Shown: positions 1-9,226, counted from the stretch's first letter. The stretch is 64,000 nucleotides of DNA from Chaetoderma sp. LZ-2023a (GCA_034401795.1 CM067373.1:92823624-92887623), one strand, 5' to 3'. The notes: generated from the sequence alone by a model not told the origin. Made by a program: numbers and translations.

Positions 1-669
1 TGTCCACAGGTCTGTATGACGCTAGATGGTGGCATCACAGCAGCAGAGAGTTAGTTTTCTCTCCACCATGGTTCCATTTCCTACTAACACTGTTAGGTTA
101 TCTAACCAAATGAAAAATTATGTCCAGTGAGTTGGAGGCCTAGTATAAAGGTCTTCTCACTTTGCCCTCTTGATCCAATTCCTTCCCCATGAGGTGGAGA
201 GAGTTAAGAGGCGTGCAGGTGGTGGAGTACTCCGGTTCGTCACGTTGGATGGTTTGTCTATACAAGGTGTCAGGTATCTAGTTATTGATAATGTGGTGAT
301 GTTAATTATAGTAAACAAAGGGAGATAATTAACATTTTTGCCAGAAAAGAGTTATCTATGTGTATCTGATGGTTGTGTAGTCGACGTATCCATTCAGCAT
401 ACAATTCGTCCTTGCACTTGGATGTTTTGTTGGGATCGATTTTTTCCTGTCACGGGATTAATGACGTCATAATCAGCCTGGCTATGTATTTATCGGCAAT
501 TCAAGTTGCAATGCTGGTTCTGATGTATATTGATCTTTATGATCGTTTTCCTTCTCTTTGAGTTGGTTTGAGTGTCTAAGCTTAACTAGTTTGCTCATAC
601 TCCTCGTCCTTTGCCCTGTTTCAGGGACCGGGTTGCGCGTCCTGTGGACGATTTCTGCATGTTAGGTTC
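1..669 (+). other. DIRS 5' leader region, no gene
   Basis: No convincing coding region was seen; a 62-codon frame at 373-561 has no recognisable features. A TATA-like stretch (TATAAAGG) occurs near 144. The region lies upstream of the Gag-like frame and presumably contains leader or promoter sequence of the element. I could not find a copy of the right-end inverted repeat here, which supports the view that the left terminus lies outside the window. Confidence 0.5.
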
Positions 670-3600
670 TTGCCTCATCTTTGCTATCAATGTAGCCCTT
701 GTGGTCCCTTGGCTAATTGTGACATATGTAAGCACTGGGGGGGCGAGTTAATGTCCGAATTCTTGTGCTTACAGGCGACGGACAAGGTGGTAGAGGAGGA
801 GAAGAAGAAGAAGCGGAAACGAGAGGTTGTAAGTAGGAAGGGTAAGGGGAAGGTCTCGTCCGCGGTGGATATGGAGGCCTTCCGGACCGAGATGTTGGGA
901 GAGATGAAGAGGACAATAAAGGATTTGGTTCCAGAGTTGCTTCGTGGCATGCTTCCTGGACCAAATCCTTTACTGTCCTCATCATCGGCTTCGGAGCAGG
1001 TAATCCCCGCCTCTGGATCGGTTTTCCTTAGACCGCTTCCGTTGTTCGACGATTCAGAGGTGGCCCCATTAGAGGGGGCGTTCCACGACCCTGGCAGCAG
1101 GCTTATTGCCGCGCCGATAGGGGACCGTGGACGGTTGTCGCTGGAACCCGCGGGCTGCTTATCAGTCCAGGGGTATCCGCACGCCGCGGTGGCCAGTACC
1201 TCCTATGGCACCGTTCCTGGTCAGCCCGGGTTAGCTCTCTTTGCTGACCCGGGGTCTAATCTTTCTGACCAGGGTGATGAGGATTACCTGCTAGGGTCGC
1301 CGTCTGACGACGTGGACATGGATGAAGACGTTTGTGCGCCCCTCGCGGGGAATACAGGCGGCTTCTTCCACGGTTTTACTCACCCTGGAGTAGAGTCCGC
1401 GGTTCAGGTGGTGGCCCAGGGCGCTGCTGATGGCCAGCGGTACCGCATACCTCGGCTTGCCGACGGTGTTGCTGGTGCTGGCCGGGCCCGTGGTGGGGCG
1501 GTATATGCCCCGCGCTCTGCCACGGCGCCTGCTCCTGGTCAAACCAGTGATATTGTCATGCCGGTGCTGTCAGGCCCGCATGTTTTCCCTGGCTTGCCAG
1601 GTGTATCAGCGTACCCGCCGTCAAGCTCTGCTGCCTGCGCTCAGGAGGAAGACGAAGGCCCCCGTCTTGTAGAGCGCTCGCAGTTAGCCACGGAGGAGGA
1701 TTGGTCTGACGCTTGCCAGTGGTTGGTGAGCGTTAGGCCTGATCTGCCCGTGGAGCAGTCGGCTAGCCAGCGTGACCACAGGCCGTGGTTAGCTGGGAAA
1801 CCGACTGCTAACGCTATGCCTTCTCTGCCGCTGGCGGAGCATGTCGTTGACATGTTCGAGGCGGCGGAGTCGTCCATTAAGTCGAGTGGACGTCTCGCGA
1901 AGGCCCCTCGCGAGGTGGCCAGGCGTTGTCGCATCGTGCCCCTGGATTACCAGCGGTACGGTGTGGTACCCAAGCCCAGCGTGGATGACCGCGCGGCTTT
2001 GGGTGAGGATGCGCGGCCAGGCTCCCGTTCTGACACGGGAGTCTTGTGCTCGAACGCGTTGCGTTCGGCGAATACCGCGTTGCGTGATGCGGAGGAGAGT
2101 GGGAGGGCTTCGATTGCCGCTCTGTCCCACGTCTCCCAGCTGTTACAGGGGGTAGTAACGGCATCCGCATCGCGCCAGCCAAGTCCGGTCACGGTCCAGC
2201 GAGCCATCCAGGATGGTATTAACCTGGCGCTGGACTGTATGACTCGGGCGGTGACCAGGAGTGTCCGGGCAAGACGCACGTTTGCCCTGGACAATCTGTG
2301 CCCGTCTCAGGACCTGTACAATAGGCTACTGCGTACGCCTATGACGGGTCCTGGTCTTTTTGGAGGTGAGGGATGTCGACACCTCCAGGAGACGGTCACC
2401 CTGGTGAATAACCAGAGGGCGCTGCGCGAGCAGTTTGAGGTGCTGCGTCGTGCTAACGTTCGCGCCGCGGCCCCTGCGTATCGTCCCCTGCAGGCTCGAG
2501 GTGGTGCTGGCCAAGTCAGAGGCCAGCCACCGTCGCAGCGTCGGCCTCGGCCGCGTGCGATTCGGCCAGCAGCGAGGGGGGCGCAGGTTCCTCAGGCGCC
2601 GTCAGCCAGGCAGCCGCCCGCGCACCTAGGTGCGCGCGGGGCGGGGCGGGGAGCGCGAGGATCTGGGCGTGGTTATCGGTCCTGTCGGGACGGTTACCGC
2701 GGTAAGAACCACTCCGGTGTTTATGGCGACGGGGACAGTGCCGCTCTTGCATGCCTCGTGTCCACCTCTGTCCCTAGGTGGACCGGTGGGAGGCCGGCTA
2801 GCCGACCACATGCAAGAGTGGGAACGGTTAACTCAGGACCGTTTAGTCTTGCGATGGCTTTCCGTCGGGTATCATCCAGAGTGGATGACAGGCCCGCCGT
2901 CGCGACTGTCTCTAGTGCCAGTCTGGACTCCCATTCCGAGAGATCCAGAGCAAAGTTCAACCCTGTTCTTAGTAACAAAACGCACCGGAGGGTGGAGACC
3001 GATTCTCAACCTCAAGCCATTGAACAAGTTCATCGAGACACCCAGTTTCAAGATGGAAACGGTGCGCTCGGTGTTGGCGGGGTTGGAGAGGGGGATGTGG
3101 ACGGCGTCGATAGATTTGAAGGACGCTTATTTCCACATCCCCATCCACGGGAGTTTCTGTCGCTTCCTGAGATTTGCATTCCAGGGCAGACAGTGGGAAT
3201 TCAGGGTGTTGCCCTTCGGAATTTCCACGGCTCCTCGGGTTTTCACCCGTGTGGTTCTTGCGATCACAGCATACCTCCGCAGGAGAAGCATAGCAGTCCA
3301 CACGTACATAGACGACTGGCTGTTAAAGGCACACGACAAGGAAGCTTTATCGGCCAATCTGGTGATTGTTTTGAAAACTCTCTCGGATTTGGGCTGGATG
3401 ATAAATTTTCCGAAATCAGAGCTGACTCCATCCCAGAGGTTTGTTTACCTGGGAGTGTTCTTCGATCTGGAGACGGGATATGTTTATCCTACTCAGGAGA
3501 GAGTGCAAAAACTCATCTCGTTAATTCAGTCAGTGTGCGACAGTCGTCATGTCCTGGCACGGGTTTACTTGAGAATGCTGGGGTTGATGGTTTCTTTGGA

Positions 3601-5577
3601 ACCAGTCATTCCTCAGGCCGCCTTACGCAGGCGGCCGATCCAGTTGTTTCTCATGACACAATGGACCCAGAGTACAGGTTCGCTGGACTCGAACGTGTCA
3701 GTGTTGGCGCCTCTGATTCACCACCTGCAATGGTGGTTGCTCACAGAGAATCTCTTGGTGGGGGTTATGCTGACCCCTCCCCACCCTCAGGTGACTGTGT
3801 ATACAGTTGCATCGATGGAGGGCTGGGGGGCTTGCCTGGAAGAGTCCACGATATCAGGGCTTTGGAATCCGGAACAGTCAAAGGAACATATAAATCTACT
3901 GGAGCTAAGAGCAGTAGTCCTGGGCCTGGAACATTTCTTACAGAAAGTTCAGGGCAAGATTGTTCTTATTCGTTCAGACAACTCAACAGTTGTGACTTAC
4001 ATAAACCGCCAGGGCGGAACGAAGTCGCCCAGTCTCTGTATGATGACATGGAGACTGCTTTGTTGGTGTCTGGATCACCAGATTACCTTGAAAGCAGTTC
4101 ATATTCCGGGAAGGTTAAACCTGCTAGCAGACTCATTGAGCCGAAGGATGAGTGTTTTACCCACGGAATGGCAACTAAATCAATGTGTGGCGGATCGTCT
4201 GTTCGACCATTGGGGGAAACCCAACATCGATTTGTTCGCAACGAAGAAGAATGCGAAGATGACGACGTACGTCTCTCCGATTCCGGATCCAAGCGCTTTC
4301 GCAACAGATGCGTTAGCTATCAGCTGGGGGAGAATGTATGCATACGCATTCCCTCCAGCAATCCTGATTCCAAAAATTCTTCAGAAAATCAGACAAGAGG
4401 AATGCCAAGTGCTTCTGATCGCCCCGGATTGGCCAAGCCGATCTTGGTATACGGATCTGCTGGACCTTCTGGTCTGCAATCCGGTTCCTCTGCCTCTGAT
4501 GGACGATATTATCTTCCAGGGCAAGGTCCTTCACAACAATCCGTCAATGTTCAGATTGACTGCGTGGATGTTGTCAAGGAATCTAGAATTAAGGAGGGCT
4601 TTTCTGAGCAAGCAGCCATGTTTATGGCCAAAGCCAGGAGGGGGTCAACCTCCAGAGCATATAATTATAAAATCAACAGATTTGCAGAATGGTGCTCAAA
4701 AAGATGTATTGATCCAATGGATTCATCTATTCAAGTAGTAGCTGATTTCCTCTGTCACCTCTATGATGCCTATAGCCTCAAGCCTAACTCTATTGCTGGT
4801 TATAAGTCAGCATTAATGTCTGTTATTCCTTGCTTGGCTAAGAGGGGAAGTGATGAAGTAAATACATTAAATGTATTAATTAAAGGCATGGGCAATCTAA
4901 GACCAAGGAATCCACCGGTGATTCCGTCTTGGAGTTTATCGCTAGTGCTTCAAGTACTAGGTGATAAGCCTTTTGAACCACTTAGTTCCATTTCTATGAA
5001 ACTATTAACACTGAAGACTGTGTTTTTAATTGCTGCGGCCTCGGCTAGGCGTAGGAGTGAAATTCATGCCTTATCAGCCGAGGATGACCGTTTTGTGGTT
5101 TCAGGGGAAGGCCTTAAGCTGCTACCTAGGATTAATTTCTTGGCTAAAAATCAGTCGTTGAAATATCCAGGTCAACCTATTATTTTGCCTGCTTTAACTA
5201 GATATGATTCTAATTCTAAGGCATGGTGTCCTGTCCGGGCGCTTTGCCGGTACAAGCAACGTACGGCGGAGTGGCGCACCGATCAGTCAGCGTTATGGTT
5301 GTCATATATTGAACCCCATGGCAGGGCTTCTAAGGACACCATTTCCAGGTGGATTGTAGAATGCATTCAGTTTTGCCATAAATCCGCCACCGGGAAGCAG
5401 GTTGACGTGGCCAAGGCTCACAGTGTCCGCGGCGTAGTGACATCCACTGCCCTATTTAATGGGGTCCCTGTGGATGATATTATGTCGGTGGCTCAGTGGC
5501 ACTGTGAGTCAAGTTTTACAGACCATTATCTCCGTGACACCTCTAATCCTCTCGCCTTGTCGATTTTGAAAAAATGA
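670..5577 (+). CDS. DIRS long open frame: Gag-like N-part, tyrosine recombinase C-part
   Basis: This single 1635-codon frame has no stop. Residues about 40-60 are Lys/Glu-rich (a run of EEEKKKKRKR). Residues about 590-690 are Arg/Gly/Pro-rich, as expected for a nucleic-acid-binding Gag C-terminus. Residues about 1317-1635 are the tyrosine recombinase. The middle, about residues 690-1310, lies opposite the RT/RNase H frame and looks like an out-of-frame shadow of it, low in recognisable motifs yet stop-free. The first Met (670) is followed by a Cys-rich stretch; the Met at 751 is an alternative start. Whether Gag and YR are made as one product, or YR from an internal start or spliced message, cannot be seen. 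Recombinase and Gag identities are firm by layout; the Gag call has no motif of its own. Confidence 0.8.
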   Translation: MPHLCYQCSPCGPLANCDICKHWGGELMSEFLCLQATDKVVEEEKKKKRKREVVSRKGKGKVSSAVDMEAFRTEMLGEMKRTIKDLVPELLRGMLPGPNPLLSSSSASEQVIPASGSVFLRPLPLFDDSEVAPLEGAFHDPGSRLIAAPIGDRGRLSLEPAGCLSVQGYPHAAVASTSYGTVPGQPGLALFADPGSNLSDQGDEDYLLGSPSDDVDMDEDVCAPLAGNTGGFFHGFTHPGVESAVQVVAQGAADGQRYRIPRLADGVAGAGRARGGAVYAPRSATAPAPGQTSDIVMPVLSGPHVFPGLPGVSAYPPSSSAACAQEEDEGPRLVERSQLATEEDWSDACQWLVSVRPDLPVEQSASQRDHRPWLAGKPTANAMPSLPLAEHVVDMFEAAESSIKSSGRLAKAPREVARRCRIVPLDYQRYGVVPKPSVDDRAALGEDARPGSRSDTGVLCSNALRSANTALRDAEESGRASIAALSHVSQLLQGVVTASASRQPSPVTVQRAIQDGINLALDCMTRAVTRSVRARRTFALDNLCPSQDLYNRLLRTPMTGPGLFGGEGCRHLQETVTLVNNQRALREQFEVLRRANVRAAAPAYRPLQARGGAGQVRGQPPSQRRPRPRAIRPAARGAQVPQAPSARQPPAHLGARGAGRGARGSGRGYRSCRDGYRGKNHSGVYGDGDSAALACLVSTSVPRWTGGRPASRPHARVGTVNSGPFSLAMAFRRVSSRVDDRPAVATVSSASLDSHSERSRAKFNPVLSNKTHRRVETDSQPQAIEQVHRDTQFQDGNGALGVGGVGEGDVDGVDRFEGRLFPHPHPREFLSLPEICIPGQTVGIQGVALRNFHGSSGFHPCGSCDHSIPPQEKHSSPHVHRRLAVKGTRQGSFIGQSGDCFENSLGFGLDDKFSEIRADSIPEVCLPGSVLRSGDGICLSYSGESAKTHLVNSVSVRQSSCPGTGLLENAGVDGFFGTSHSSGRLTQAADPVVSHDTMDPEYRFAGLERVSVGASDSPPAMVVAHRESLGGGYADPSPPSGDCVYSCIDGGLGGLPGRVHDIRALESGTVKGTYKSTGAKSSSPGPGTFLTESSGQDCSYSFRQLNSCDLHKPPGRNEVAQSLYDDMETALLVSGSPDYLESSSYSGKVKPASRLIEPKDECFTHGMATKSMCGGSSVRPLGETQHRFVRNEEECEDDDVRLSDSGSKRFRNRCVSYQLGENVCIRIPSSNPDSKNSSENQTRGMPSASDRPGLAKPILVYGSAGPSGLQSGSSASDGRYYLPGQGPSQQSVNVQIDCVDVVKESRIKEGFSEQAAMFMAKARRGSTSRAYNYKINRFAEWCSKRCIDPMDSSIQVVADFLCHLYDAYSLKPNSIAGYKSALMSVIPCLAKRGSDEVNTLNVLIKGMGNLRPRNPPVIPSWSLSLVLQVLGDKPFEPLSSISMKLLTLKTVFLIAAASARRRSEIHALSAEDDRFVVSGEGLKLLPRINFLAKNQSLKYPGQPIILPALTRYDSNSKAWCPVRALCRYKQRTAEWRTDQSALWLSYIEPHGRASKDTISRWIVECIQFCHKSATGKQVDVAKAHSVRGVVTSTALFNGVPVDDIMSVAQWHCESSFTDHYLRDTSNPLALSILKK
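2630..4738 (+). CDS. DIRS reverse transcriptase / RNase H (702 codons)
   Basis: This frame is +1 relative to the Gag/YR frame. The RT shows the palm motifs in order: LFLVTKRTGGWRPILNL near residue 110, then SIDLKDAYFHIPI, then VLPFGISTAPRVF, and the catalytic YIDD at residues 226-229 followed by WLL, which is typical of DIRS. RNase H follows at about residues 390-505, with LLELRAVV, IRSDNSTVV and a downstream HIPG..N..AD block. Its first catalytic position reads TVAS instead of the expected TDAS (Val393). C-terminal of RNase H, about 510-620, is the DLFAT...N...Y and AFPP region found in DIRS elements and described as a Dam-like methyltransferase domain; that part of the call is from family knowledge. 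The true N-terminus may be upstream of the first Met, because DIRS RT is often expressed by frameshifting or its own message. Confidence 0.9.
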   Translation: MRAGRGGEREDLGVVIGPVGTVTAVRTTPVFMATGTVPLLHASCPPLSLGGPVGGRLADHMQEWERLTQDRLVLRWLSVGYHPEWMTGPPSRLSLVPVWTPIPRDPEQSSTLFLVTKRTGGWRPILNLKPLNKFIETPSFKMETVRSVLAGLERGMWTASIDLKDAYFHIPIHGSFCRFLRFAFQGRQWEFRVLPFGISTAPRVFTRVVLAITAYLRRRSIAVHTYIDDWLLKAHDKEALSANLVIVLKTLSDLGWMINFPKSELTPSQRFVYLGVFFDLETGYVYPTQERVQKLISLIQSVCDSRHVLARVYLRMLGLMVSLEPVIPQAALRRRPIQLFLMTQWTQSTGSLDSNVSVLAPLIHHLQWWLLTENLLVGVMLTPPHPQVTVYTVASMEGWGACLEESTISGLWNPEQSKEHINLLELRAVVLGLEHFLQKVQGKIVLIRSDNSTVVTYINRQGGTKSPSLCMMTWRLLCWCLDHQITLKAVHIPGRLNLLADSLSRRMSVLPTEWQLNQCVADRLFDHWGKPNIDLFATKKNAKMTTYVSPIPDPSAFATDALAISWGRMYAYAFPPAILIPKILQKIRQEECQVLLIAPDWPSRSWYTDLLDLLVCNPVPLPLMDDIIFQGKVLHNNPSMFRLTAWMLSRNLELRRAFLSKQPCLWPKPGGGQPPEHIIIKSTDLQNGAQKDVLIQWIHLFK
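4618..5577 (+). CDS. DIRS tyrosine recombinase domain
   Basis: This is the C-terminal part of the 670-5577 frame, listed separately because it is the integration enzyme. It joins the circular DNA intermediate to the genome without a target duplication. The first in-frame Met after the RT shadow is at 4618. An N-terminal SAM-like/core-binding part (TSRAYNYKINRFAEWC) is followed by the catalytic set: Arg in ARRRSEIHAL (most likely Arg1461), HSVRG (His1584 and Arg1587), a Trp in AQWHC, and the nucleophile Tyr1620 in TDHYLRD. All key residues are present, so the recombinase may be active. It overlaps the RT frame by about 120 nt. Confidence 0.88.
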   Translation: MFMAKARRGSTSRAYNYKINRFAEWCSKRCIDPMDSSIQVVADFLCHLYDAYSLKPNSIAGYKSALMSVIPCLAKRGSDEVNTLNVLIKGMGNLRPRNPPVIPSWSLSLVLQVLGDKPFEPLSSISMKLLTLKTVFLIAAASARRRSEIHALSAEDDRFVVSGEGLKLLPRINFLAKNQSLKYPGQPIILPALTRYDSNSKAWCPVRALCRYKQRTAEWRTDQSALWLSYIEPHGRASKDTISRWIVECIQFCHKSATGKQVDVAKAHSVRGVVTSTALFNGVPVDDIMSVAQWHCESSFTDHYLRDTSNPLALSILKK

Positions 5578-6109
5578 CTCGGTTTATATTTTTTGAGGAG
5601 GTTTTTTCCTCATTACTTATATATTTCACAATTAATTTATGGAAACACCCACTTTTTTGGGCCTGCATCAGTCTTTACCAATGGGAAGATGATGTCAGCA
5701 GCCATTTCAACAAGGTCAGTCTTGTTCATGTGTTGTCCGTTGTTGATTGTATTGTCACGTTACCCGTTATTAATATGGTGATGGTTTGTGTATTTGTGTG
5801 GTTCATTGTTGAGAGTTACGAAAATGGAGCTTTTTCGTCTCTGTCCTGTAGTACATGGCACTTGTACGTAGAGAGCGTATAGGACATTGAGGTCAGTCGA
5901 CTCTTCCTCCCAGGAAGGAGGGGGGGGGAGCGCATATGACATTCGGTCATCTCTCATACATCGGTGGTGTTATCCGATGGTTAGTCAAATCCTGACTGTT
6001 TTTTCTTACAGTTTCAGAAGTTTAAGTGCCTTAAACGCAGAAAAGCGTATTGGGATGAGCTGGTCTTTTGACCTCGCCTCCCTCCCGCCAGATTCACTTT
6101 CGAATTCTG
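5578..6109 (+). other. DIRS 3' untranslated region, no gene
   Basis: This is noncoding DNA between the recombinase stop and the terminal repeats. Parts of it (for example GAAACACCCACTTTT near 5641) are found again in the decayed copy after 20520, which confirms that the region belongs to the element. Short open frames here show no family features. Confidence 0.7.
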
Positions 6110-6492
6110 GCAATATCAAAAGTATTAGGGAGGTAAGTATACTCTTGAAGTGAAATAAACGAAATCTAGGATTTCTTTTTTCACGAGAGAGTTGATACTT
6201 ACCTCCCTAGATACGGACCCGGCCTCTCCACCCCACAGAGGCTCGGTCTTCAGGCTCTTAATAGTTGCATGTGTGTCAGCCAATAATCTAGTCAGAGGAA
6301 GTGCTAGTCTGCGCATGCGCGGTGGTGGGGCTGGCATCCGCCAGACTACGCTCTGACTCCCTGCCCAGTAGGGGCACCTAACTGTTTTAATCTGAGTGTT
6401 TATTGAGTGAAAGCCAATATTTAGCAATATCAAAAGTATTAGGGAGGTAAGTATCAACTCTCTCGTGAAAAAAGAAATCCTAGATTTCGTTT
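6110..6492. repeat. DIRS right terminal structure: inverted repeat plus direct repeat
   Basis: A 53-bp sequence at 6157-6209 is the exact reverse complement of 6440-6492, apart from the bases just outside. A 31-bp direct repeat (6110-6140 and 6424-6454) overlaps the inner side of this arrangement. DIRS elements are known to carry inverted terminal repeats and an internal complementary region that pairs with the ends to template a circle; 6157-6209 fits the internal copy and 6440-6492 the terminal one. The second DIRS copy repeats the same plan at 21038-21371. Confidence 0.8.
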
Positions 6493-6890
6493 AATTCGTA
6501 TAAAATGCTACTCCTCAGTAATCACTTGGGCAATTCCAGCCAAATTTGGATTGAGGGACCTTATTGTGGTAGCTTCTAGAAATTATGTTCAGAATTTTGA
6601 TAGGTCAATGTTTAGGCAGCCATCTTTGATTTTCTGAAAATTGTCTGGAACCATTTAAAAACGTTACTCCTTAATCAATGGCTTAATTTCACCAAAACAT
6701 GGGTGGAACGATCCTATGACAGCAGGCTTCGACATATTAAACAAGAACCTTGATTTATCAATTTATTGTTGGCCATCTTTCATTTTCCAAAAATCATCCA
6801 TCATGCCTATTTAAATGCTAATGGTGCAAATGCCATGGTCCAGGTGAGTGCCACAAGCTCATGGGCCTCTTGTTCTACTGAGCAAATTTT
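6493..6890 (+). repeat. Satellite-like units with GGCCTCTTGTT tail
   Basis: Two diverged units of about 150 bp share the blocks AATGCTACTCCTCA, CAATTTCAACCAAA, TTCAGAATTTTGAT and CATCTTGGATTTTC (consensus over the window). They end in AATGGTGCAAATG, a GGTCCAGGTGAG-like block and CATGGGCCTCTTGTTCT. The same tail follows units at 10680-10715 and a variant at 11180-11210. Confidence 0.75.
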
Positions 6891-8611
6891 CATGTCAGTG
6901 TGATAAAAGTGAGTTCTTTTATTCCTTTCTAGTTCCTCTGATGAACATGTGTTCTGGGATGAGACGATATGGCATATGCGTGATAAATCAGCTGATCAAT
7001 ACTATGTCAATAAACCGTTTTATGGTATCAAAGGCGTAAACAGGAAAAGTAATCGCACCATAGCTATTTGCTGTGTTATTCTTATGTTCTTTGGAATTTG
7101 TGTTCATCTTTTTGTTGTCCGGTAAGTCTATTATAAATCTATCATGATTTGCTGTGGCCAGTCTTGCAATATTCATGCAATAGACCTTTCCCACATTAGC
7201 GTATTTTGGTAAAAATACATTCCCGGAATGCATCGCGCATACCACTTCCGGCTGGTAACTGCCATAGCCGCATTACTTTACTATGGGAATCAGATACAGT
7301 GCATTTTAAGCAGTGCATATGAAAAACTATCTTCATAATTTATTTGAAGTCATACATCATTTGAAAGCTAAGCCAATTTTCTATGCATTTCTGTATTAGT
7401 TTTTATAGCTTTGTAAAGTTTAATACAGTTGATTGCAATTTTAAAATATCCCCTATTGTCCACTTGATTTAATGAATCTAAGTCGAATGGTGTATTTTAT
7501 ATACGCAAATAACTCGGGGAAAACATTACAAAAAAAATAAAAAATAATGCATTAATGTTTCAGCAATTGAATGCACTTTCCAATGATACATGATTTAAAT
7601 AATTTAATGATTTTAGTTTATCAGAGGAACGGTTTAGATTGCGGTGTGTTTTAAGCAAATGTAACTCAACGTGGGTCAGCGGCTTGTTGGCGGCGGTACC
7701 AGCCAGCAGTTTTGCTCTGAGCATTGATTTAGTGGAATCCCGGCCCAATGACGTCGATGTGGGAAGGGCGTATTGGGATGTAAAGATTACCAATACGAGC
7801 AGTCCAAACCGGGCTACCAATCCATTAAATACCAACTAACGTTGTAGGTACTTACCAGCCAGACAACATGTTTGTTTCGCATCATCTTACTCTATCCTAT
7901 ATCAACAATAAATGGTTAATTTCCTGGTCATACTCGGGGTTTAACCATCTGACTGCCGAGTTTTTGCAGACAGAATATTCCAAGGGTTATATCTCTAGAC
8001 ATGCTAAATATTTTGAAAACAATTTGACTGAAAGTTGTTGGTGGCTAAGCCACCAACAAGTTTCAGTCAAATTGTTTTCAAAATATTCAGCAAGATTATT
8101 CTTTAGTGGCTTGCAGCAGTGAGACAGTTAAGATTAATACTGCGACTTAGAGTAATGCAGGGGGTTACCAGTCAGCATGGTTGATGTCGATTGGCTCCAT
8201 AGTATGCAACTGATGGATACAGTAAGATTCATGTTTCTTTCAAAGGACAGTGGTTCTGTTATCATCAAGATCGTGTGGGAGTACTTCGATGGCCCGCTGT
8301 GAAATTAACACTAGCTCGCTAGCCTGAGGCTTGTAGAAATTGACCAGGGTTAGTGTTATTTGTGATTGGGCTAGGAACAATTTGCTAATTCACCCCTTTA
8401 ATAGCCAAGCCTGCCAAAAACGGCCTCTGCAGTGCCCTTCAGAAATGTTCATTTGCAGAGCAAAAGAATATTTTTGAAAATTTACCACTGCAATGACTGG
8501 CTCAATGGTCGATAACCTGTTTAATGAGACCACCTAACTTTAGTGACCATTTGTTAGTGCTTCATAAGATGTCATTAGAACAAGGTTAACTTAATATTGC
8601 TTTTTTCCAAG
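6891..8611. other. Non-repetitive AT-rich DNA, probable intron
   Basis: No coding region recognised. It holds one perfect hairpin (8007-8087) and a partial copy of the TTAA-MITE hairpin sequence near 8390-8510. It lies directly upstream of the exon at 8612 and is best read as intron. Confidence 0.5.
8007..8087. repeat. Hairpin repeat module 1 (duplicate at 14168-14248)
   Basis: An almost perfect palindrome: left arm AATATTTTGAAAACAATTTG and on through GTTGTTGGTGG, a loop CTAAG, then the complementary arm. Compared with other copies (9000-9080, 28442-28542, 34507-34590, 62938-63023), both arms carry matching changes. No transposon ends were identified for this copy. Confidence 0.85.
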
Positions 8612-8698
8612 GTTATCGAGAAAGAAACAAGCCGCAATACTGGATAAACATGACAAGGAAAATAGTCGCCATCTTAGAGAAGCGAAAGCTAATGCAGA
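8612..8698 (+). CDS. Candidate internal exon of a host gene (copy 1)
   Basis: A pyrimidine-rich tract and AG at 8610-8611 precede an 87-nt open stretch, followed by a strong donor GTAAGT at 8699. Read from its second base, it encodes 29 residues beginning LSRKKQAAILDKHDKEN, rich in Lys, Glu, Arg and Ala, which looks like a charged or coiled-coil helix. The exon ends with two bases of a codon, and the candidate last exon at 25375 supplies the third base and continues in frame, giving ...KANAE-LYGREEQ. The length is a multiple of three, so the exon is symmetrical. I do not recognise the protein. The exon is identical in the duplicated copy. Confidence 0.55.
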
Positions 8699-8816
8699 GT
8701 AAGTCAGATCACATAGATATATGGTATGTAAAGTGGATGTGGCGATGTACTGCGTCATTGAAACACTATGGATATTTGTGATTAATACTAGGACACACTA
8801 AAAAAATCTCTAGACA

Positions 8817-9226
8817 GAATGGAGGGATCCGATCTGTCACTCGAGCATCTGATATCATAATCAAATAGACCACATGTAAACTGACATCGCAATCAAAATA
8901 TCATGTCCATCTCAAAAATTAAAAAAACCACTAAAGTGTACAAATTCTGTCTTTACATGGTTCTTTGTGAATTTACAATTTAACAAACATTCTGTTAAAT
9001 ATTTGAAACTAATTTGACTGGGAGTTTTGCTAATATAGGCAGCAACAACGCCAGTCAGATTAATTTCAAAATATTCAACAGCTTACCTCTATTAAATTGC
9101 TTTGAAATTGTGATTCTGGGAATTCAATATTCAAAGTATATAAATCGATTCCAACACATATACGGGTGGACGGAAGATCTTAGCTAGAAATGGACTAGTC
9201 ATAGTTAGAAATGGATCCCTCCATTG
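8817..9226. mobile_element. MITE with CAATRGAGGGATCC ends (duplicate at 14978-15386)
   Basis: A 410-bp noncoding element with inverted ends of 12-14 bp (AATGGAGGGATCC and its complement). Its centre, about 8990-9080, carries hairpin module 1. The left arm includes GATCTGTCACTCGAGCATC, and the right arm the block GTATATAAATCGATTCC. No transposase is present. The autonomous parent family is unknown to me. Confidence 0.75.

Larger units (their letters stand above)
1..6492 (+). mobile_element. DIRS-like tyrosine-recombinase retrotransposon, 5' end outside window
   Basis: The element has the DIRS layout: a Gag-like region, an RT/RNase H frame shifted by +1, then a tyrosine recombinase that overlaps the RT frame, and inverted-repeat termini instead of LTRs. 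The 3' end is placed at 6492 for two reasons. The second copy (18666-21371) stops after the same CGTTT end. The duplicated segment starting at 6493 continues in copy 2 (12655) without any DIRS sequence before it. The left terminal repeat is not visible, so the element starts before base 1. Coding frames are uninterrupted, but one catalytic RNase H residue is changed, so the copy is young though probably not fully active. Confidence 0.9.

Noticed and set aside
373-561. 62-codon frame before the DIRS Gag
   Set aside because: Short, hydrophobic by chance composition and with no recognised feature.
2700-4600. Middle of the 670-5577 frame as a distinct conserved protein domain
   Set aside because: Sequence there behaves as an out-of-frame reading of RT/RNase H; no independent motif seen. 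Its openness is reported as a finding instead.
6125-6457. 110-codon minus-strand frame in the DIRS terminal region
   Set aside because: It lies in the inverted repeats and noncoding end, with no protein features.
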